Assembly: GCA_020026285.1 (NCBI GenBank)
Contig: JAHHQS010000036.1
Coordinates: 1 to 28,418, forward strand
Source: Parabacteroides sp.
Lineage (GTDB): Bacteria; Bacteroidota; Bacteroidia; Bacteroidales; Tannerellaceae
Direction of reading: 5' to 3'
Length of the DNA stretch: 28,418 bases
Position numbers and translations under genes: made by a program. Shown here one piece after another: positions 15,168 to 22,957 of this stretch (position 1 is its first letter; every line of letters begins with the position of its first letter). The notes beneath the pieces are model-generated. The model did not search any database. It was not told the origin of the DNA and was given only the letters and a program-made list of their open reading frames with translations.

Positions 15168-17585
15168 ATGAAGATACGCATATCGATCATTTTATTGTTT
15201 TTATTCACATCATTAACCCTTATTGCTCAGAAACGAGTAAAAGTAACGGGATATGTAAGAGATGCAGACGGAAATCCTTTGGAATTGGTAAATGTGATGG
15301 TAAAAAACACACTCAATGGAACTATAACGAATGAAAAGGGTTTCTATTCGCTTCAGGTGGCCCAAGGAGATTCTGTCACGTTCCTTTATTCCTGTTTAGG
15401 ATATAATAAAGCACAACGCATTATTCCTTCTCTTCATGCAGATATGCGACTGAATGTAAAAATGAATTTTACATCAATCAATTTAGGAGAATTTGCTGTT
15501 ACAGCGATCAAGAAACAGACAAACACTATGGAGTCGCTCCAGGCAGACAAAATAAAACTTCTACCCGACCCTGCCGGAGGAAGTATTGAAAGTCTAGTGG
15601 TAACATTTGCTGGTGTTTCTTCAAACAATGAATTAAGTTCACAATATTCTGTACGCGGTGGCAGTTTTGATGAGAATATTGTTTACGTAAATGGTATTGA
15701 AGTTTTCCGTCCGTTATTAATTCGTTCCGGACAACAGGAAGGTTTAAGTTTTGTCAATCCGGATCTAACTCAGGATGTCAATTTCTCAGCCGGAGGTTTT
15801 GAAGCTCGCTATGGCGACAAGATGAGTTCCGTTCTGGATATTACATATAAAAGGCCTAAGAAATTTGAAGGTTCGGCATCTGCCAGTCTTTTAGGTGGAA
15901 ATGTTTCGGTTGGCAGTTCAATTGGCAACTTCACTCAGATTACGGGTTTCAGATATAAGAGCGGCAGCTCCTTGCTTTCGACCATGGATACAGATGCCGA
16001 ATACGATCCTCGATTCATGGACTTGCAAACGTACATGACTTATCAGTTCGGGCAGAAATGGGAAGCAACCTTCTTAGGGAACTATGCAACGAACAAATAT
16101 CATTTCACACCACACAGCCGTGAAACGACATTCGGAACAACAGAAAATACTCAAAAGTTTACAGTATGGTTCCCGAACAGTAACGAAAGAGATAAATTCG
16201 AAACGATGTTCGGAGCCATGACTTTATCGTTTAAACCGAATATTAACACGAATCTTGGTATTCAAGCTTCTGCTTTCAATAGTAAAGAAGATGAAAGATA
16301 TGATATCGCAGGAGAATATTGGCTAAACGACGGAACAGGTGATAATTCGAATATGGATGCCGGAAGTTCTGCCATGTCTGTTGGCCGATACCAGGAACAT
16401 GCACGAAACAATCTTCATTCAACCATTATGAATGTAGGACATTTCGGTAGTACACGTATTATGAATAATACAATTAAATGGGGGGCACAGATCCAGCGCG
16501 AACAAATAAATGACAAAATTATCGAATGGGAAAAACGAGATTCTTCCGGTTATTCCCTGCCTCATACGGGTAATGGGGTAAACCTGATTTCGAATCTTTA
16601 TTCCAAAAACAAGTTGGAAAGTACTCGTTTCTCCGCATATGTTCAAGATGCCTTTAAGTTCAGAACCAAACAAGGCTTGTTCAACATTACAGGAGGTATA
16701 CGTGGTGCTTATTGGGATTATAACAAGGAATTTATCTTTAGTCCACGTATTTCTATCGGTTTCATTCCTAACTTCAATCAGGATCTTACCTTCCGACTAG
16801 CTGGAGGATTATATTATCAGTCTCCATTCTACAAAGAATTACGTAAAGTAATTAATGATCCGGAAGGAAATAACGTAGTTGAATTGAACAATGATTTGAA
16901 ATCACAACGTTCTATCCATGTTATTGCCGGAAGTGATTTCACATTCAGGGCTCTTGACCGTAATTTCAAATTGACAGCAGAAGTTTATTACAAGAAGCTG
17001 GATAATCTGATACCATATACAGTTGATAATGTCAAAGTCCGCTATTACGGAGAAAATTGTGCCACTGGTTATGCAGCCGGTCTGGATTTGAAATTCTTTG
17101 GAGAATTTGTTCCAGGAACCGATTCTTGGATCAGTTTTTCATTAATGAAATCGGAACAGACTATTAGAGAAAAGACAAAAGCTCCGCTTCCTAATAGTCC
17201 AAGATATAACCTTAGTTTATTCTTCCAGGATTATTTTCCAGGTTATAAACGTGTAAAATTAAACTTGAAGGGGGTACTCTCCGGAGGATTACCTGTTACC
17301 ATTCCTAACAAAGGCTACGAAGACGGATACTTCCGCACACCAGCGTACAAACGTATTGACCTTGGTTTGTCATATCAGCTGATAGACAAAGACGATATGA
17401 TTCGTAACAGAAAATTCTTCAGTTGCTTCCAGAATGTATGGTTAGGTCTGGATGCTTTCAACTTGTTTGATATGAAGAATATCAGTTCCTACTACTGGAT
17501 CACTCGTTCAGACAAGAACCAGTTTGCTATTCCTAATTACCTTACAGGTAGACAAATCAATGTCCGTTTATTGATAGATTTCTAA
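15168..17585 (+). CDS. TonB-dependent outer-membrane receptor
   Basis: An 805 aa outer-membrane transporter energised by TonB-ExbB-ExbD. Residues 1-20 are a signal peptide ending LTLIAQ. Residues about 22-105 form a carboxypeptidase-regulatory-like beta-sandwich (VTGYVRDADGNPLELVNVMV), typical of Bacteroidetes receptors. A plug follows with SIESLVVTFAGVSSN and YSVRGGSFDENIVYVNGIEV (about 140-180), then a barrel of alternating strands ending in Phe (LLIDF), as expected for insertion by BAM. No SusD-type partner follows, and at 805 aa it is shorter than SusC proteins, so it is probably a stand-alone receptor for a small ligand. The substrate is unknown. It has its own terminator. Confidence 0.92.
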   Translation: MKIRISIILLFLFTSLTLIAQKRVKVTGYVRDADGNPLELVNVMVKNTLNGTITNEKGFYSLQVAQGDSVTFLYSCLGYNKAQRIIPSLHADMRLNVKMNFTSINLGEFAVTAIKKQTNTMESLQADKIKLLPDPAGGSIESLVVTFAGVSSNNELSSQYSVRGGSFDENIVYVNGIEVFRPLLIRSGQQEGLSFVNPDLTQDVNFSAGGFEARYGDKMSSVLDITYKRPKKFEGSASASLLGGNVSVGSSIGNFTQITGFRYKSGSSLLSTMDTDAEYDPRFMDLQTYMTYQFGQKWEATFLGNYATNKYHFTPHSRETTFGTTENTQKFTVWFPNSNERDKFETMFGAMTLSFKPNINTNLGIQASAFNSKEDERYDIAGEYWLNDGTGDNSNMDAGSSAMSVGRYQEHARNNLHSTIMNVGHFGSTRIMNNTIKWGAQIQREQINDKIIEWEKRDSSGYSLPHTGNGVNLISNLYSKNKLESTRFSAYVQDAFKFRTKQGLFNITGGIRGAYWDYNKEFIFSPRISIGFIPNFNQDLTFRLAGGLYYQSPFYKELRKVINDPEGNNVVELNNDLKSQRSIHVIAGSDFTFRALDRNFKLTAEVYYKKLDNLIPYTVDNVKVRYYGENCATGYAAGLDLKFFGEFVPGTDSWISFSLMKSEQTIREKTKAPLPNSPRYNLSLFFQDYFPGYKRVKLNLKGVLSGGLPVTIPNKGYEDGYFRTPAYKRIDLGLSYQLIDKDDMIRNRKFFSCFQNVWLGLDAFNLFDMKNISSYYWITRSDKNQFAIPNYLTGRQINVRLLIDF

Positions 17586-17599
17586 CCGAAACATAAAAA

Positions 17600-17630
17600 A
17601 AGAAGCTGGAGACTGAATCTCCAGCTTCTT
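17600..17630 (+). terminator. Terminator after the TonB-receptor gene
   Basis: A perfect 13-bp stem, AAGAAGCTGGAGA / TCTCCAGCTTCTT, with a CTGAA loop, 14 bases after the stop codon. The A-run before it would also let it stop leftward transcription. Confidence 0.9.
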
Positions 17631-17759
17631 GATCAAAGTTCACATATATTGTCTGGTTTTATCCATATCCTCATAGCAAGTTTAGATAAGCAGAATATTA
17701 AGTGCCAGATAATCCCGACTCACGACGGAATGACAACTATGCAAACCCAAGTATAAAGG

Positions 17760-17939
17760 TTAGTGTATTTTTCTTTCACCTAAGAATCTGACAACTCCCA
17801 TAGAAACAGCCAAGATTCCTAAAACAATCATCAGAATCATTTTTGTTGATGAATTATCGAATGTTGTTGTTCCAATCAATACTAATATGATACATGAAAT
17901 CATCATAACAGCATCTGCCAAATCTTTACTAATTTTCAT
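17760..17939 (-). CDS. Small membrane protein (59 aa), unknown function
   Basis: A 59-residue reading frame starting MKISKDLADAVMMISCIIL. Two hydrophobic stretches are visible: about residues 10-27 and 34-49 (MILMIVLGILAVSMGVV), separated by TTTFDNSSTK, with a basic end RFLGERKIH. This predicts a hairpin of two inner-membrane helices. It starts 27 bp after the 68 aa gene, with no terminator between, so the two are probably co-transcribed. No known family was recognised. Its size and amphipathic layout argue that it is a real gene rather than noise. Confidence 0.68.
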   Translation of the reverse strand: MKISKDLADAVMMISCIILVLIGTTTFDNSSTKMILMIVLGILAVSMGVVRFLGERKIH

Positions 17940-17966
17940 AATCGTATCTTCCTTTAATTATTGACC

Positions 17967-18173
17967 TTATTTTTTTTCATTATCACATGCTACCTCTTCT
18001 TCAGAAGGATTACTTAATGATTTCATAATTCCATAGAAACCATAAATCCAAGTAGCAAATACGATAATCAATTTCAGATAATCATTTGAAACCAATGAGC
18101 TGAAAGCAAAAACTGAACCTGCAATAATTAAAACTAATGAAAACCAAAGATTATATTTTTTATTCTTAAACAT
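17967..18173 (-). CDS. Small membrane protein (68 aa), unknown function
   Basis: A 68 aa protein with a basic start (MFKNKKYN), two hydrophobic helices (about 9-29, LWFSLVLIIAGSVFAFSSLV, and 33-51, LKLIIVFATWIYGFYGIMK) and an acidic tail, SNPSEEEVACDNEKK. It is likely inner-membrane with both ends in the cytoplasm by the positive-inside rule. It is followed by the 59 aa membrane protein with a similar layout; the two might be partners. No function can be assigned. Confidence 0.72.
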   Translation of the reverse strand: MFKNKKYNLWFSLVLIIAGSVFAFSSLVSNDYLKLIIVFATWIYGFYGIMKSLSNPSEEEVACDNEKK

Positions 18174-18206
18174 GATAATTTACTTTTTATGATTTAATAA
18201 TATAAG

Positions 18207-18239
18207 TGAAACATTATTCCTGATACGAAGAATGTTTCA
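18207..18239. repeat. Inverted repeat upstream of the small membrane-protein pair
   Basis: TGAAACATT and AATGTTTCA are perfect 9-bp arms separated by 15 bases, about 34 bp before the start of the 68 aa gene. The position suits an operator or leader hairpin. The rest of the gene-poor stretch 18174-18462 (289 bp) holds no convincing ORF or RNA. Confidence 0.45.
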
Positions 18240-18462
18240 TGTGAAAATTTGATTACAACATATTCTTCTTTCTAGAGAAATACATATACGCATCCAGGAA
18301 AAAGGGAACTCCTTTATTGCCTGTGCAACTAGAAACAAGACAATGTTTTTTTAATATAAATGAGATAATCCGGGTGTACAAGAGATAGAACATATGCTTA
18401 TAATCCTTGACCTGAAACTAGTCAAAGAAATAAGACACAAACACCCTATAAATCATAAAAGG

Positions 18463-18867
18463 CTAAATCAATAGTTTCCGCAAGGCATAAATATGATAAC
18501 CATTTAAAGATAATAATGCGGATAAATTAATATGATGAGAAATTGATATTTCTTCCAAAAGTCTGGTTATCGAATTATATTCTTTCAAACGCAGCAACTG
18601 TTTTATTTTCACGATCTGATTCTGGGAACGTAAATTAAAATTGTAAGTTACCGTCTGAATGACTCTGCGTGGAGCCAATAAATTACTGTTTTTTAAATCT
18701 TCACTTAAAACAGCCAGACAAGATTCGATGTCATTTATTCCATCTCTCTCTAAAACAGTTTGTTCTTCATGTAAATACATAGTCATATCCTCTCCTATAT
18801 TTTCACGGTCAGCCAAGAAAAATATAGTTGAAAATAAAAACCCTATTAAAAATACGAACTGTTTCAT
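18463..18867 (-). CDS. Exported protein of unknown function (134 aa)
   Basis: A 134 aa protein starting MKQFVFLIGFLFSTIFFLA, a clear export signal or membrane anchor. The remainder is polar and helix-rich, with LHEEQTVLERDGINDIESCL (about 32-51) and leucine-rich heptad-like stretches IVKIKQLLRLKEYNSITRLL (about 85-104). I do not recognise the family. It is transcribed away from menA. A -7 match lies only 5 bp before the ATG, so the mRNA may be leaderless. No partner gene is obvious downstream. Confidence 0.68.
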   Translation of the reverse strand: MKQFVFLIGFLFSTIFFLADRENIGEDMTMYLHEEQTVLERDGINDIESCLAVLSEDLKNSNLLAPRRVIQTVTYNFNLRSQNQIVKIKQLLRLKEYNSITRLLEEISISHHINLSALLSLNGYHIYALRKLLI

Positions 18868-18871
18868 ACCG

Positions 18872-18879
18872 CAAATATA
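18872..18879 (-). promoter_or_regulatory. -7 element immediately before the unknown exported gene
   Basis: TATATTTG on the minus strand matches TAnnTTTG exactly. RNA would start at about 18866, at or just inside the ATG codon, predicting a leaderless message or a start further in. Confidence 0.45.
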
Positions 18880-18922
18880 GAATGTTTTTATGAAAATGAA
18901 AAAAGTATTGCTAATTTGTTCT

Positions 18923-18930
18923 TAATTTTG
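18923..18930 (+). promoter_or_regulatory. Proposed -7 element of menA
   Basis: TAATTTTG on the plus strand, a TAnnTTTG match, placing the RNA start near 18937, about 13 bases before the menA ATG. The -33 box is not clear. Confidence 0.5.
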
Positions 18931-18949
18931 CATATAAAAGACAATTAAA

Positions 18950-19840
18950 ATGAAAAATACACCTAAAAACAAATTAAGAGCATGGGTTGAGGCCTCTCGC
19001 CCACGTACATTACCCGCATCATTAAGTCCCGTTTTAGTGGGTTCGGCCCTTGCATATAGGGATGGATTCTTTCAATGGACTCCAACTATACTTTGTGTAT
19101 TCGTTGCTTTACTGGCTCAGATTGCAAGCAACTTTGCCAATGATTATTTTGATTTCAAGAAAGGAGCCGACAGAGAAGATCGTTTAGGACCGGAAAGAGC
19201 TGTTGCTCAAGGATGGATCAAACCGAAAAGTATGCTTATAGGAACATTTATCACTTTGGCCCTGGCCTGTCTGTGCGGTTGTGGATTATTATTCTTTGCC
19301 GGTTGGGAATTAATTCCGGTGGGCATTGCAATAGCAATATGCGTACTGGCTTATTCGGCTGGTCCTTTCCCCTTGGCTTATAATGGCTTTGGAGATATTT
19401 GTGTATTATTATTTTATGGCATCATTCCTGTGTGCTTTACCTATTATGTACAGGCATTATCATTCTCAGGTCTGTCGTTCATTCTATCCTTTGCCGTAGG
19501 ATTATTATCTACGAATATCCTTATAATAAATAATTATCGTGATTATGTTCAGGACAGACAATCAAACAAACGAACGACTGTTGTATTATTCGGTCGCCGC
19601 TTTGCCAGAATATTTTATTTAGTCAATGGACTAATCGCCATATCCCTTGTCTTTCCATTCATCATACAAGTTGATATCTGGATGCAAGTTCTCTTTGGAT
19701 TATTTTTTGTTCTGTTCATCTCAACATGGTTCCACATGAAAAATTATCAAGGGAAAGCATTAAATAAGGTTCTCGGAGAAACAGCCAGAAACGTTCTTTT
19801 ATTCTCTATTCTCGTGGCTTTATTTCTGTTTATCTATTAA
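18950..19840 (+). CDS. menA: 1,4-dihydroxy-2-naphthoate polyprenyltransferase
   Basis: A membrane prenyltransferase of the UbiA family that attaches the polyprenyl tail to DHNA in menaquinone synthesis. The N-terminal RPRTLPASLSPVLVGSALA (18-36) is typical of MenA. The two magnesium/diphosphate-binding Asp motifs are NDYFDFKKGAD (64-74) and NNYRDYVQD (194-202). About eight to nine hydrophobic helices follow the usual pattern over 296 aa. The other menaquinone genes are not in this window. It faces the EamA exporter gene across a shared terminator. Confidence 0.95.
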   Translation: MKNTPKNKLRAWVEASRPRTLPASLSPVLVGSALAYRDGFFQWTPTILCVFVALLAQIASNFANDYFDFKKGADREDRLGPERAVAQGWIKPKSMLIGTFITLALACLCGCGLLFFAGWELIPVGIAIAICVLAYSAGPFPLAYNGFGDICVLLFYGIIPVCFTYYVQALSFSGLSFILSFAVGLLSTNILIINNYRDYVQDRQSNKRTTVVLFGRRFARIFYLVNGLIAISLVFPFIIQVDIWMQVLFGLFFVLFISTWFHMKNYQGKALNKVLGETARNVLLFSILVALFLFIY

Positions 19841-19854
19841 TGAAACAGACTTCA

Positions 19855-19926
19855 TATTATAAAAAGGAATCGACTATATATCGATCTTATAAAGATTCAG
19901 ATATATAGTCGATTTCTTTTATAATT
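19855..19926. terminator. Long bidirectional terminator between menA and EamA exporter
   Basis: The core is a perfect 15-bp stem, AATCGACTATATATC (19868-19882) with GATATATAGTCGATT (19900-19914). Pairing continues outward through ATTATAAAA-type arms with a GG/GA mismatch, so the whole hairpin spans about 70 bases. T-runs lie on both outer sides. Confidence 0.88.
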
Positions 19927-19962
19927 CCTTATCCAGGGTATTCCAGGTCTCAGTCAAGCATG

Positions 19963-20871
19963 TCATGGACGGATCTTACGAACAACTGTTGATAATGTCT
20001 TCTGAATTGTTTTCGACAAAATAATCAATGTAACTGCTGTTACAATTAACAAAATACCAAAACCTTCCTGCCAGGTAAAAAGTTCATCGAAAAACAATGC
20101 ACCAACAAAAACTGCAGTGACTGGTTCCATAGCTCCTAAAACAGAAGTCAAAGTACCTCCGATATTATGAACTGCCAATACCAATGTAATATTTGAAATT
20201 ACTGTTGGCACTACTGCCAGAAGAATCAGATTCATAAAAGAGATATCATCAGGTATTGGTTGAATTCCTCCACTCGCTGTAGCCTTGATGGCAAATAATA
20301 TCATACTGACAATAAAGACATAGAAAGCTAACTTACGTCCATTCATATTATGTACTCTTGACTTGTTGACAACAACAATATAAGATGCATAACCTACGGC
20401 AGAAAGAAGAACAATCAATAATCCAACACCATCAAACGAGAAATCCTCTCCTTTTATGGATAATTTCGCAACTCCATACACAGCCAGTATGATAGCGAAC
20501 CAGGTAATCCATGAAGCTTTTTCCCTGAAAAAGACAAACATCAGTAAGGTTACAAATACCGGATACGTAAAATGAATGGTTGTTGCAACACCAGCTCCCA
20601 TGAAATCATATCCCCAAAACAGGAACATCGCAGAACAGGTATAGAAGAATCCCAAAAGAACAAGAGCAGGTATATCCTTTTTACTTATTGCAAACGACTC
20701 TTTCTTAACAATCATCATCAACCCCAAGGCTATGGTAGCAATCACAAAACGATAAAATAAAATGGAATCGAACACCATTCCTTTTGCCATCAAGGGCAAC
20801 GTAAACAATGGAATCAGACCAAAAGTAACTGAAGTTACTATTCCATAAAAGAATCCTTTCAAATTATTCAT
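19963..20871 (-). CDS. EamA/DMT-family transporter
   Basis: A 302 aa inner-membrane protein with ten predicted helices arranged as two five-helix EamA repeats, the usual form of drug/metabolite exporters. The first repeat opens GFFYGIVTSVTFGLIPLFTLPLM and has FLFWGYDFMGAGVATTIHFTYPV (about 83-105). The second has the family motif LGAMEPVTAVFVGALFFDE (about 242-260). The tail KTIQKTLSTVVRKIRP is basic. Substrate is unknown; relatives export amino acids or metabolites. It stands alone, between the DJ-1 operon terminator and the menA terminator. Confidence 0.88.
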   Translation of the reverse strand: MNNLKGFFYGIVTSVTFGLIPLFTLPLMAKGMVFDSILFYRFVIATIALGLMMIVKKESFAISKKDIPALVLLGFFYTCSAMFLFWGYDFMGAGVATTIHFTYPVFVTLLMFVFFREKASWITWFAIILAVYGVAKLSIKGEDFSFDGVGLLIVLLSAVGYASYIVVVNKSRVHNMNGRKLAFYVFIVSMILFAIKATASGGIQPIPDDISFMNLILLAVVPTVISNITLVLAVHNIGGTLTSVLGAMEPVTAVFVGALFFDELFTWQEGFGILLIVTAVTLIILSKTIQKTLSTVVRKIRP

Positions 20872-20912
20872 AAGACATTAGTCTATTAAATCTTTTTATT
20901 TCTTTCATATAT

Positions 20913-20959
20913 AAAAATCCGGACAGTATTGTCAGGAAACAATTACCGTCCGGATTTTT
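20913..20959 (-). terminator. Terminator of the pdxJ-exbBD-tonB-DJ-1 operon
   Basis: AAAAATCCGGAC (20913-20924) and GTCCGGATTTTT (20948-20959) form a perfect 12-bp stem with a 23-base loop, 32 bp beyond the DJ-1 stop. On the minus strand it ends in five T. Confidence 0.88.
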
Positions 20960-20991
20960 CAATGGTATAATAAATAACAATTAATTCTTTA

Positions 20992-21540
20992 TTATAATAA
21001 CATTCCTGCCGCAACTTCTTCAGCAACAGCTTCATTCTTTATAGCAGTAACCAAAGCCAGACCAAAATCAAAAGCAAAACCTGGTCCTTTACCTGTGATT
21101 ACATTTCCATCAACAGCAACACCGGCTCCTGTCACTTCAGCACCGATCAAGCGTTCTTCGAAACCTGGATAACAAGTAGACTTACGACCTTTCAGAAGTC
21201 CTAAACCACCTAACACCATGGGAGCTGCACAAATAGCTGCTACAATACGATTCTCACGATATTGCTGAAGCAATGCTTCTTTCAAAGCTTCACAGTCGTT
21301 CAAATTTGCAGCACCTGGCATTCCCCCAGGCAAAATCAATGCAGAGGCTTTTGCTAATGAAACTTCTGCCAGAAGACAGTCAGCCTGAATTGTCAGATTA
21401 TGTGCACCAGTAACCGCTTTCTCTCCCATAATAGAGACTGTTACAGTAGGAATTCCTGCGCGTTTCAACACATCAATTGTTCCAATAGCTTCAATTTCCT
21501 CAAAGCCAGTTGCTAAAAACACATATGCATTTTCCATCAT
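20992..21540 (-). CDS. DJ-1/PfpI family protein
   Basis: A 182 aa protein of the DJ-1 superfamily, nearest in style to YajL. The reactive Cys104 sits in the nucleophile elbow AAICAAP, and the conserved acidic residue is in FLATGFEEIE (Glu15/16). PGGMPGAANL (71-80) is also typical. Bacterial relatives are credited with glyoxalase, chaperone or oxidative-stress roles, but the activity here is not fixed by sequence. It follows tonB by 8 bp and ends the operon, an association with envelope energisation for which the sequence gives no reason. Confidence 0.92.
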   Translation of the reverse strand: MMENAYVFLATGFEEIEAIGTIDVLKRAGIPTVTVSIMGEKAVTGAHNLTIQADCLLAEVSLAKASALILPGGMPGAANLNDCEALKEALLQQYRENRIVAAICAAPMVLGGLGLLKGRKSTCYPGFEERLIGAEVTGAGVAVDGNVITGKGPGFAFDFGLALVTAIKNEAVAEEVAAGMLL

Positions 21541-21548
21541 GTAATCGT

Positions 21549-22448
21549 TTATTTAAGTTTATATAAATAAGTAATTGTTCCACTCTGATTATTAGCCCCG
21601 CTAATACTATTAAATGTTGCTCTCTTGGCAGCATCCAATGCACTCTTTCTCATAGAAGCATTATCAATATTAGTACCACGACCAATCTCAGCAAAGATAA
21701 CTTTACCCTTAGGATTAACTGTAATATTAATTACAATCCTTCCCTCTTCCTGAATTGTATAGGCAGGTCTAGGCAAACCACCGGCACCTATAGAACGGCC
21801 ATTCAAATTAAATGATCCATATCCTCCAACGCCTTCGTTAGCTCCATGATCAGAATTACCAAAAGGACTACCCTGATTTCCGGAACCTTGATTACCATCA
21901 CCTTGACTATTACCTTCAGCACTACCAATACCAAAAGCACCAGCTACTTTATTCTTGATAGCTTCAGCTCTTTTACGTTCCTCTTCCGCTTTTTTTGCAG
22001 CTTCTGCCTTTTTACGAGCTTCTTCTGCCAAACGTTTGGCTTCTGCATCCTTCTGTTTCTGAATCTGTTCTTTCTTGGCTTCTTCCTTTCGTTTCTTATC
22101 AGCTTCCTCTTTCTTACGCTTCTCTTCTTTTTTCTTCTTATCATTCAAAGAAACGCTTTCCTCTATGTCCTGAGTAAGCAGATCCTCTTTTGGAGTTTCC
22201 ACTTTTGGAGCAGGAGCTGGAGGTGGCGGAGGAGTCGTTGTTGTTTCCTGCGGAAGTTCCTGTCCAGTATATTTAGGTTCGAAAGTTCCAGCAGCCAGGT
22301 CAACATTACCAAAGTTGACCAAAACGCCACCATCTTCTTCCGGAGCCACTGTTTTTAAAACAGAAAACCAAAGGATCAGAAAAATAACAACATGAAAAAT
22401 CGCCGATCCGATTAATCCATATATGTCATCCTTATTAAAATTAAACAT
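21549..22448 (-). CDS. tonB: TonB/TolA-like energy-transducing protein
   Basis: A 299 aa periplasm-spanning protein carrying force from ExbB-ExbD to outer-membrane receptors. Residues about 10-31 form the single N-terminal helix (LIGSAIFHVVIFLILWF), whose His is in the place of the TonB signal-anchor histidine. A proline-rich stretch TTTTPPPPPAPAPK (about 69-82) follows, then a Lys/Glu/Ala coiled coil (about 100-170), a Gly/Asn/Ser-rich linker (173-210) and a C-terminal TonB domain (about 220-299) with GRIVINITVNPKGKV. The Lys/Glu/Ala rod is like TolA, the C-terminus like TonB. It follows exbD by 13 bp. Whether it serves TonB receptors, a Tol-like role, or both is open. Confidence 0.9.
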   Translation of the reverse strand: MFNFNKDDIYGLIGSAIFHVVIFLILWFSVLKTVAPEEDGGVLVNFGNVDLAAGTFEPKYTGQELPQETTTTPPPPPAPAPKVETPKEDLLTQDIEESVSLNDKKKKEEKRKKEEADKKRKEEAKKEQIQKQKDAEAKRLAEEARKKAEAAKKAEEERKRAEAIKNKVAGAFGIGSAEGNSQGDGNQGSGNQGSPFGNSDHGANEGVGGYGSFNLNGRSIGAGGLPRPAYTIQEEGRIVINITVNPKGKVIFAEIGRGTNIDNASMRKSALDAAKRATFNSISGANNQSGTITYLYKLK

Positions 22449-22461
22449 ATCAATTTCAGAT

Positions 22462-22869
22462 TTACTGCGGTCTGGTAGCTAGTACCATTTTGAATTTATT
22501 TTCGTTCGCTATATTTAGAATTTTCACTATTTCCTTGTAAGGAACAGTTTCATCTGCATACAAAGCTACAAACATCTCCGGTTCTTTGGCAAAACATTCC
22601 TGCAAGAAAGGAGTTATCTCGTTATAAGATACCTGAACTTCTTTCTGTTTACCAAAAGCCACATAATAATTCAATCCTGCATCAATTGTAACACGAGTCA
22701 AAGGTTTTACAGCTGTCTGCTTTTGTGCCTGAGGCAAAGTTACTTTGATAGCATTCGGAATTACAACTGTTGATGTAACCATGAAGAAGATCAACAGCAA
22801 AAAAATCACATCCGTCATAGATGCCATGCTGAAGGCTTCCGATACTTTGGTTCTTCTTTTTAATCCCAT
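22462..22869 (-). CDS. exbD: ExbD/TolR biopolymer transport protein
   Basis: A 135 aa protein with one N-terminal transmembrane helix (about 19-40). In MTDVIFLLLIFFMVTS the Asp20 corresponds to the proton-carrying Asp25 of E. coli ExbD. The periplasmic part has ADETVPYKEIVKILNIA, the usual ExbD/TolR closing motif. It is the partner of ExbB and TonB in one operon. It lies 84 bp after exbB, a gap filled by a long hairpin, and its start is at MGLKRRTKVSEAF. Confidence 0.93.
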   Translation of the reverse strand: MGLKRRTKVSEAFSMASMTDVIFLLLIFFMVTSTVVIPNAIKVTLPQAQKQTAVKPLTRVTIDAGLNYYVAFGKQKEVQVSYNEITPFLQECFAKEPEMFVALYADETVPYKEIVKILNIANENKFKMVLATRPQ

Positions 22870-22888
22870 AACTTATCAAAATTATAAA

Positions 22889-22957
22889 TTAATGAATGCC
22901 TTTAGTAGAAAGCTTGAACTTAAATCATTCCAAGTTCGCTACTAATACATTCTTTAA
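22889..22957 (-). promoter_or_regulatory. Long imperfect hairpin between exbB and exbD
   Basis: Three consecutive blocks pair in order: TTAATGAATG with CATTCTTTAA (one mismatch), TTAGTAG with CTACTAA (perfect), and GAACTT with AAGTTC (perfect), around a 10-base loop. It includes the exbB stop codon and ends about 20 bases before exbD. It lacks a strong T-run, so processing or differential expression of exbB over exbD is more likely than full termination. Confidence 0.6.

Noticed and set aside
15168..17585. Receptor as part of a SusC/SusD polysaccharide locus
   Set aside because: No SusD-type gene or glycan enzymes follow; a terminator comes directly after, and the protein is shorter than SusC.
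18174..18462. Possible hidden gene or small RNA in the 289-bp gap
   Set aside because: Stops are frequent in all frames I read, and apart from the inverted repeat and a weak TTGAC/GTCAA dyad near 18407-18425 there is no promoter-terminator pair to support an RNA gene.
21846..22358. A 170-codon open frame on the plus strand opposite tonB
   Set aside because: It is the antisense of the Lys/Glu/Ala-rich rod, giving an artificial Phe/Leu/Ser-rich product; the tonB frame has real domains.
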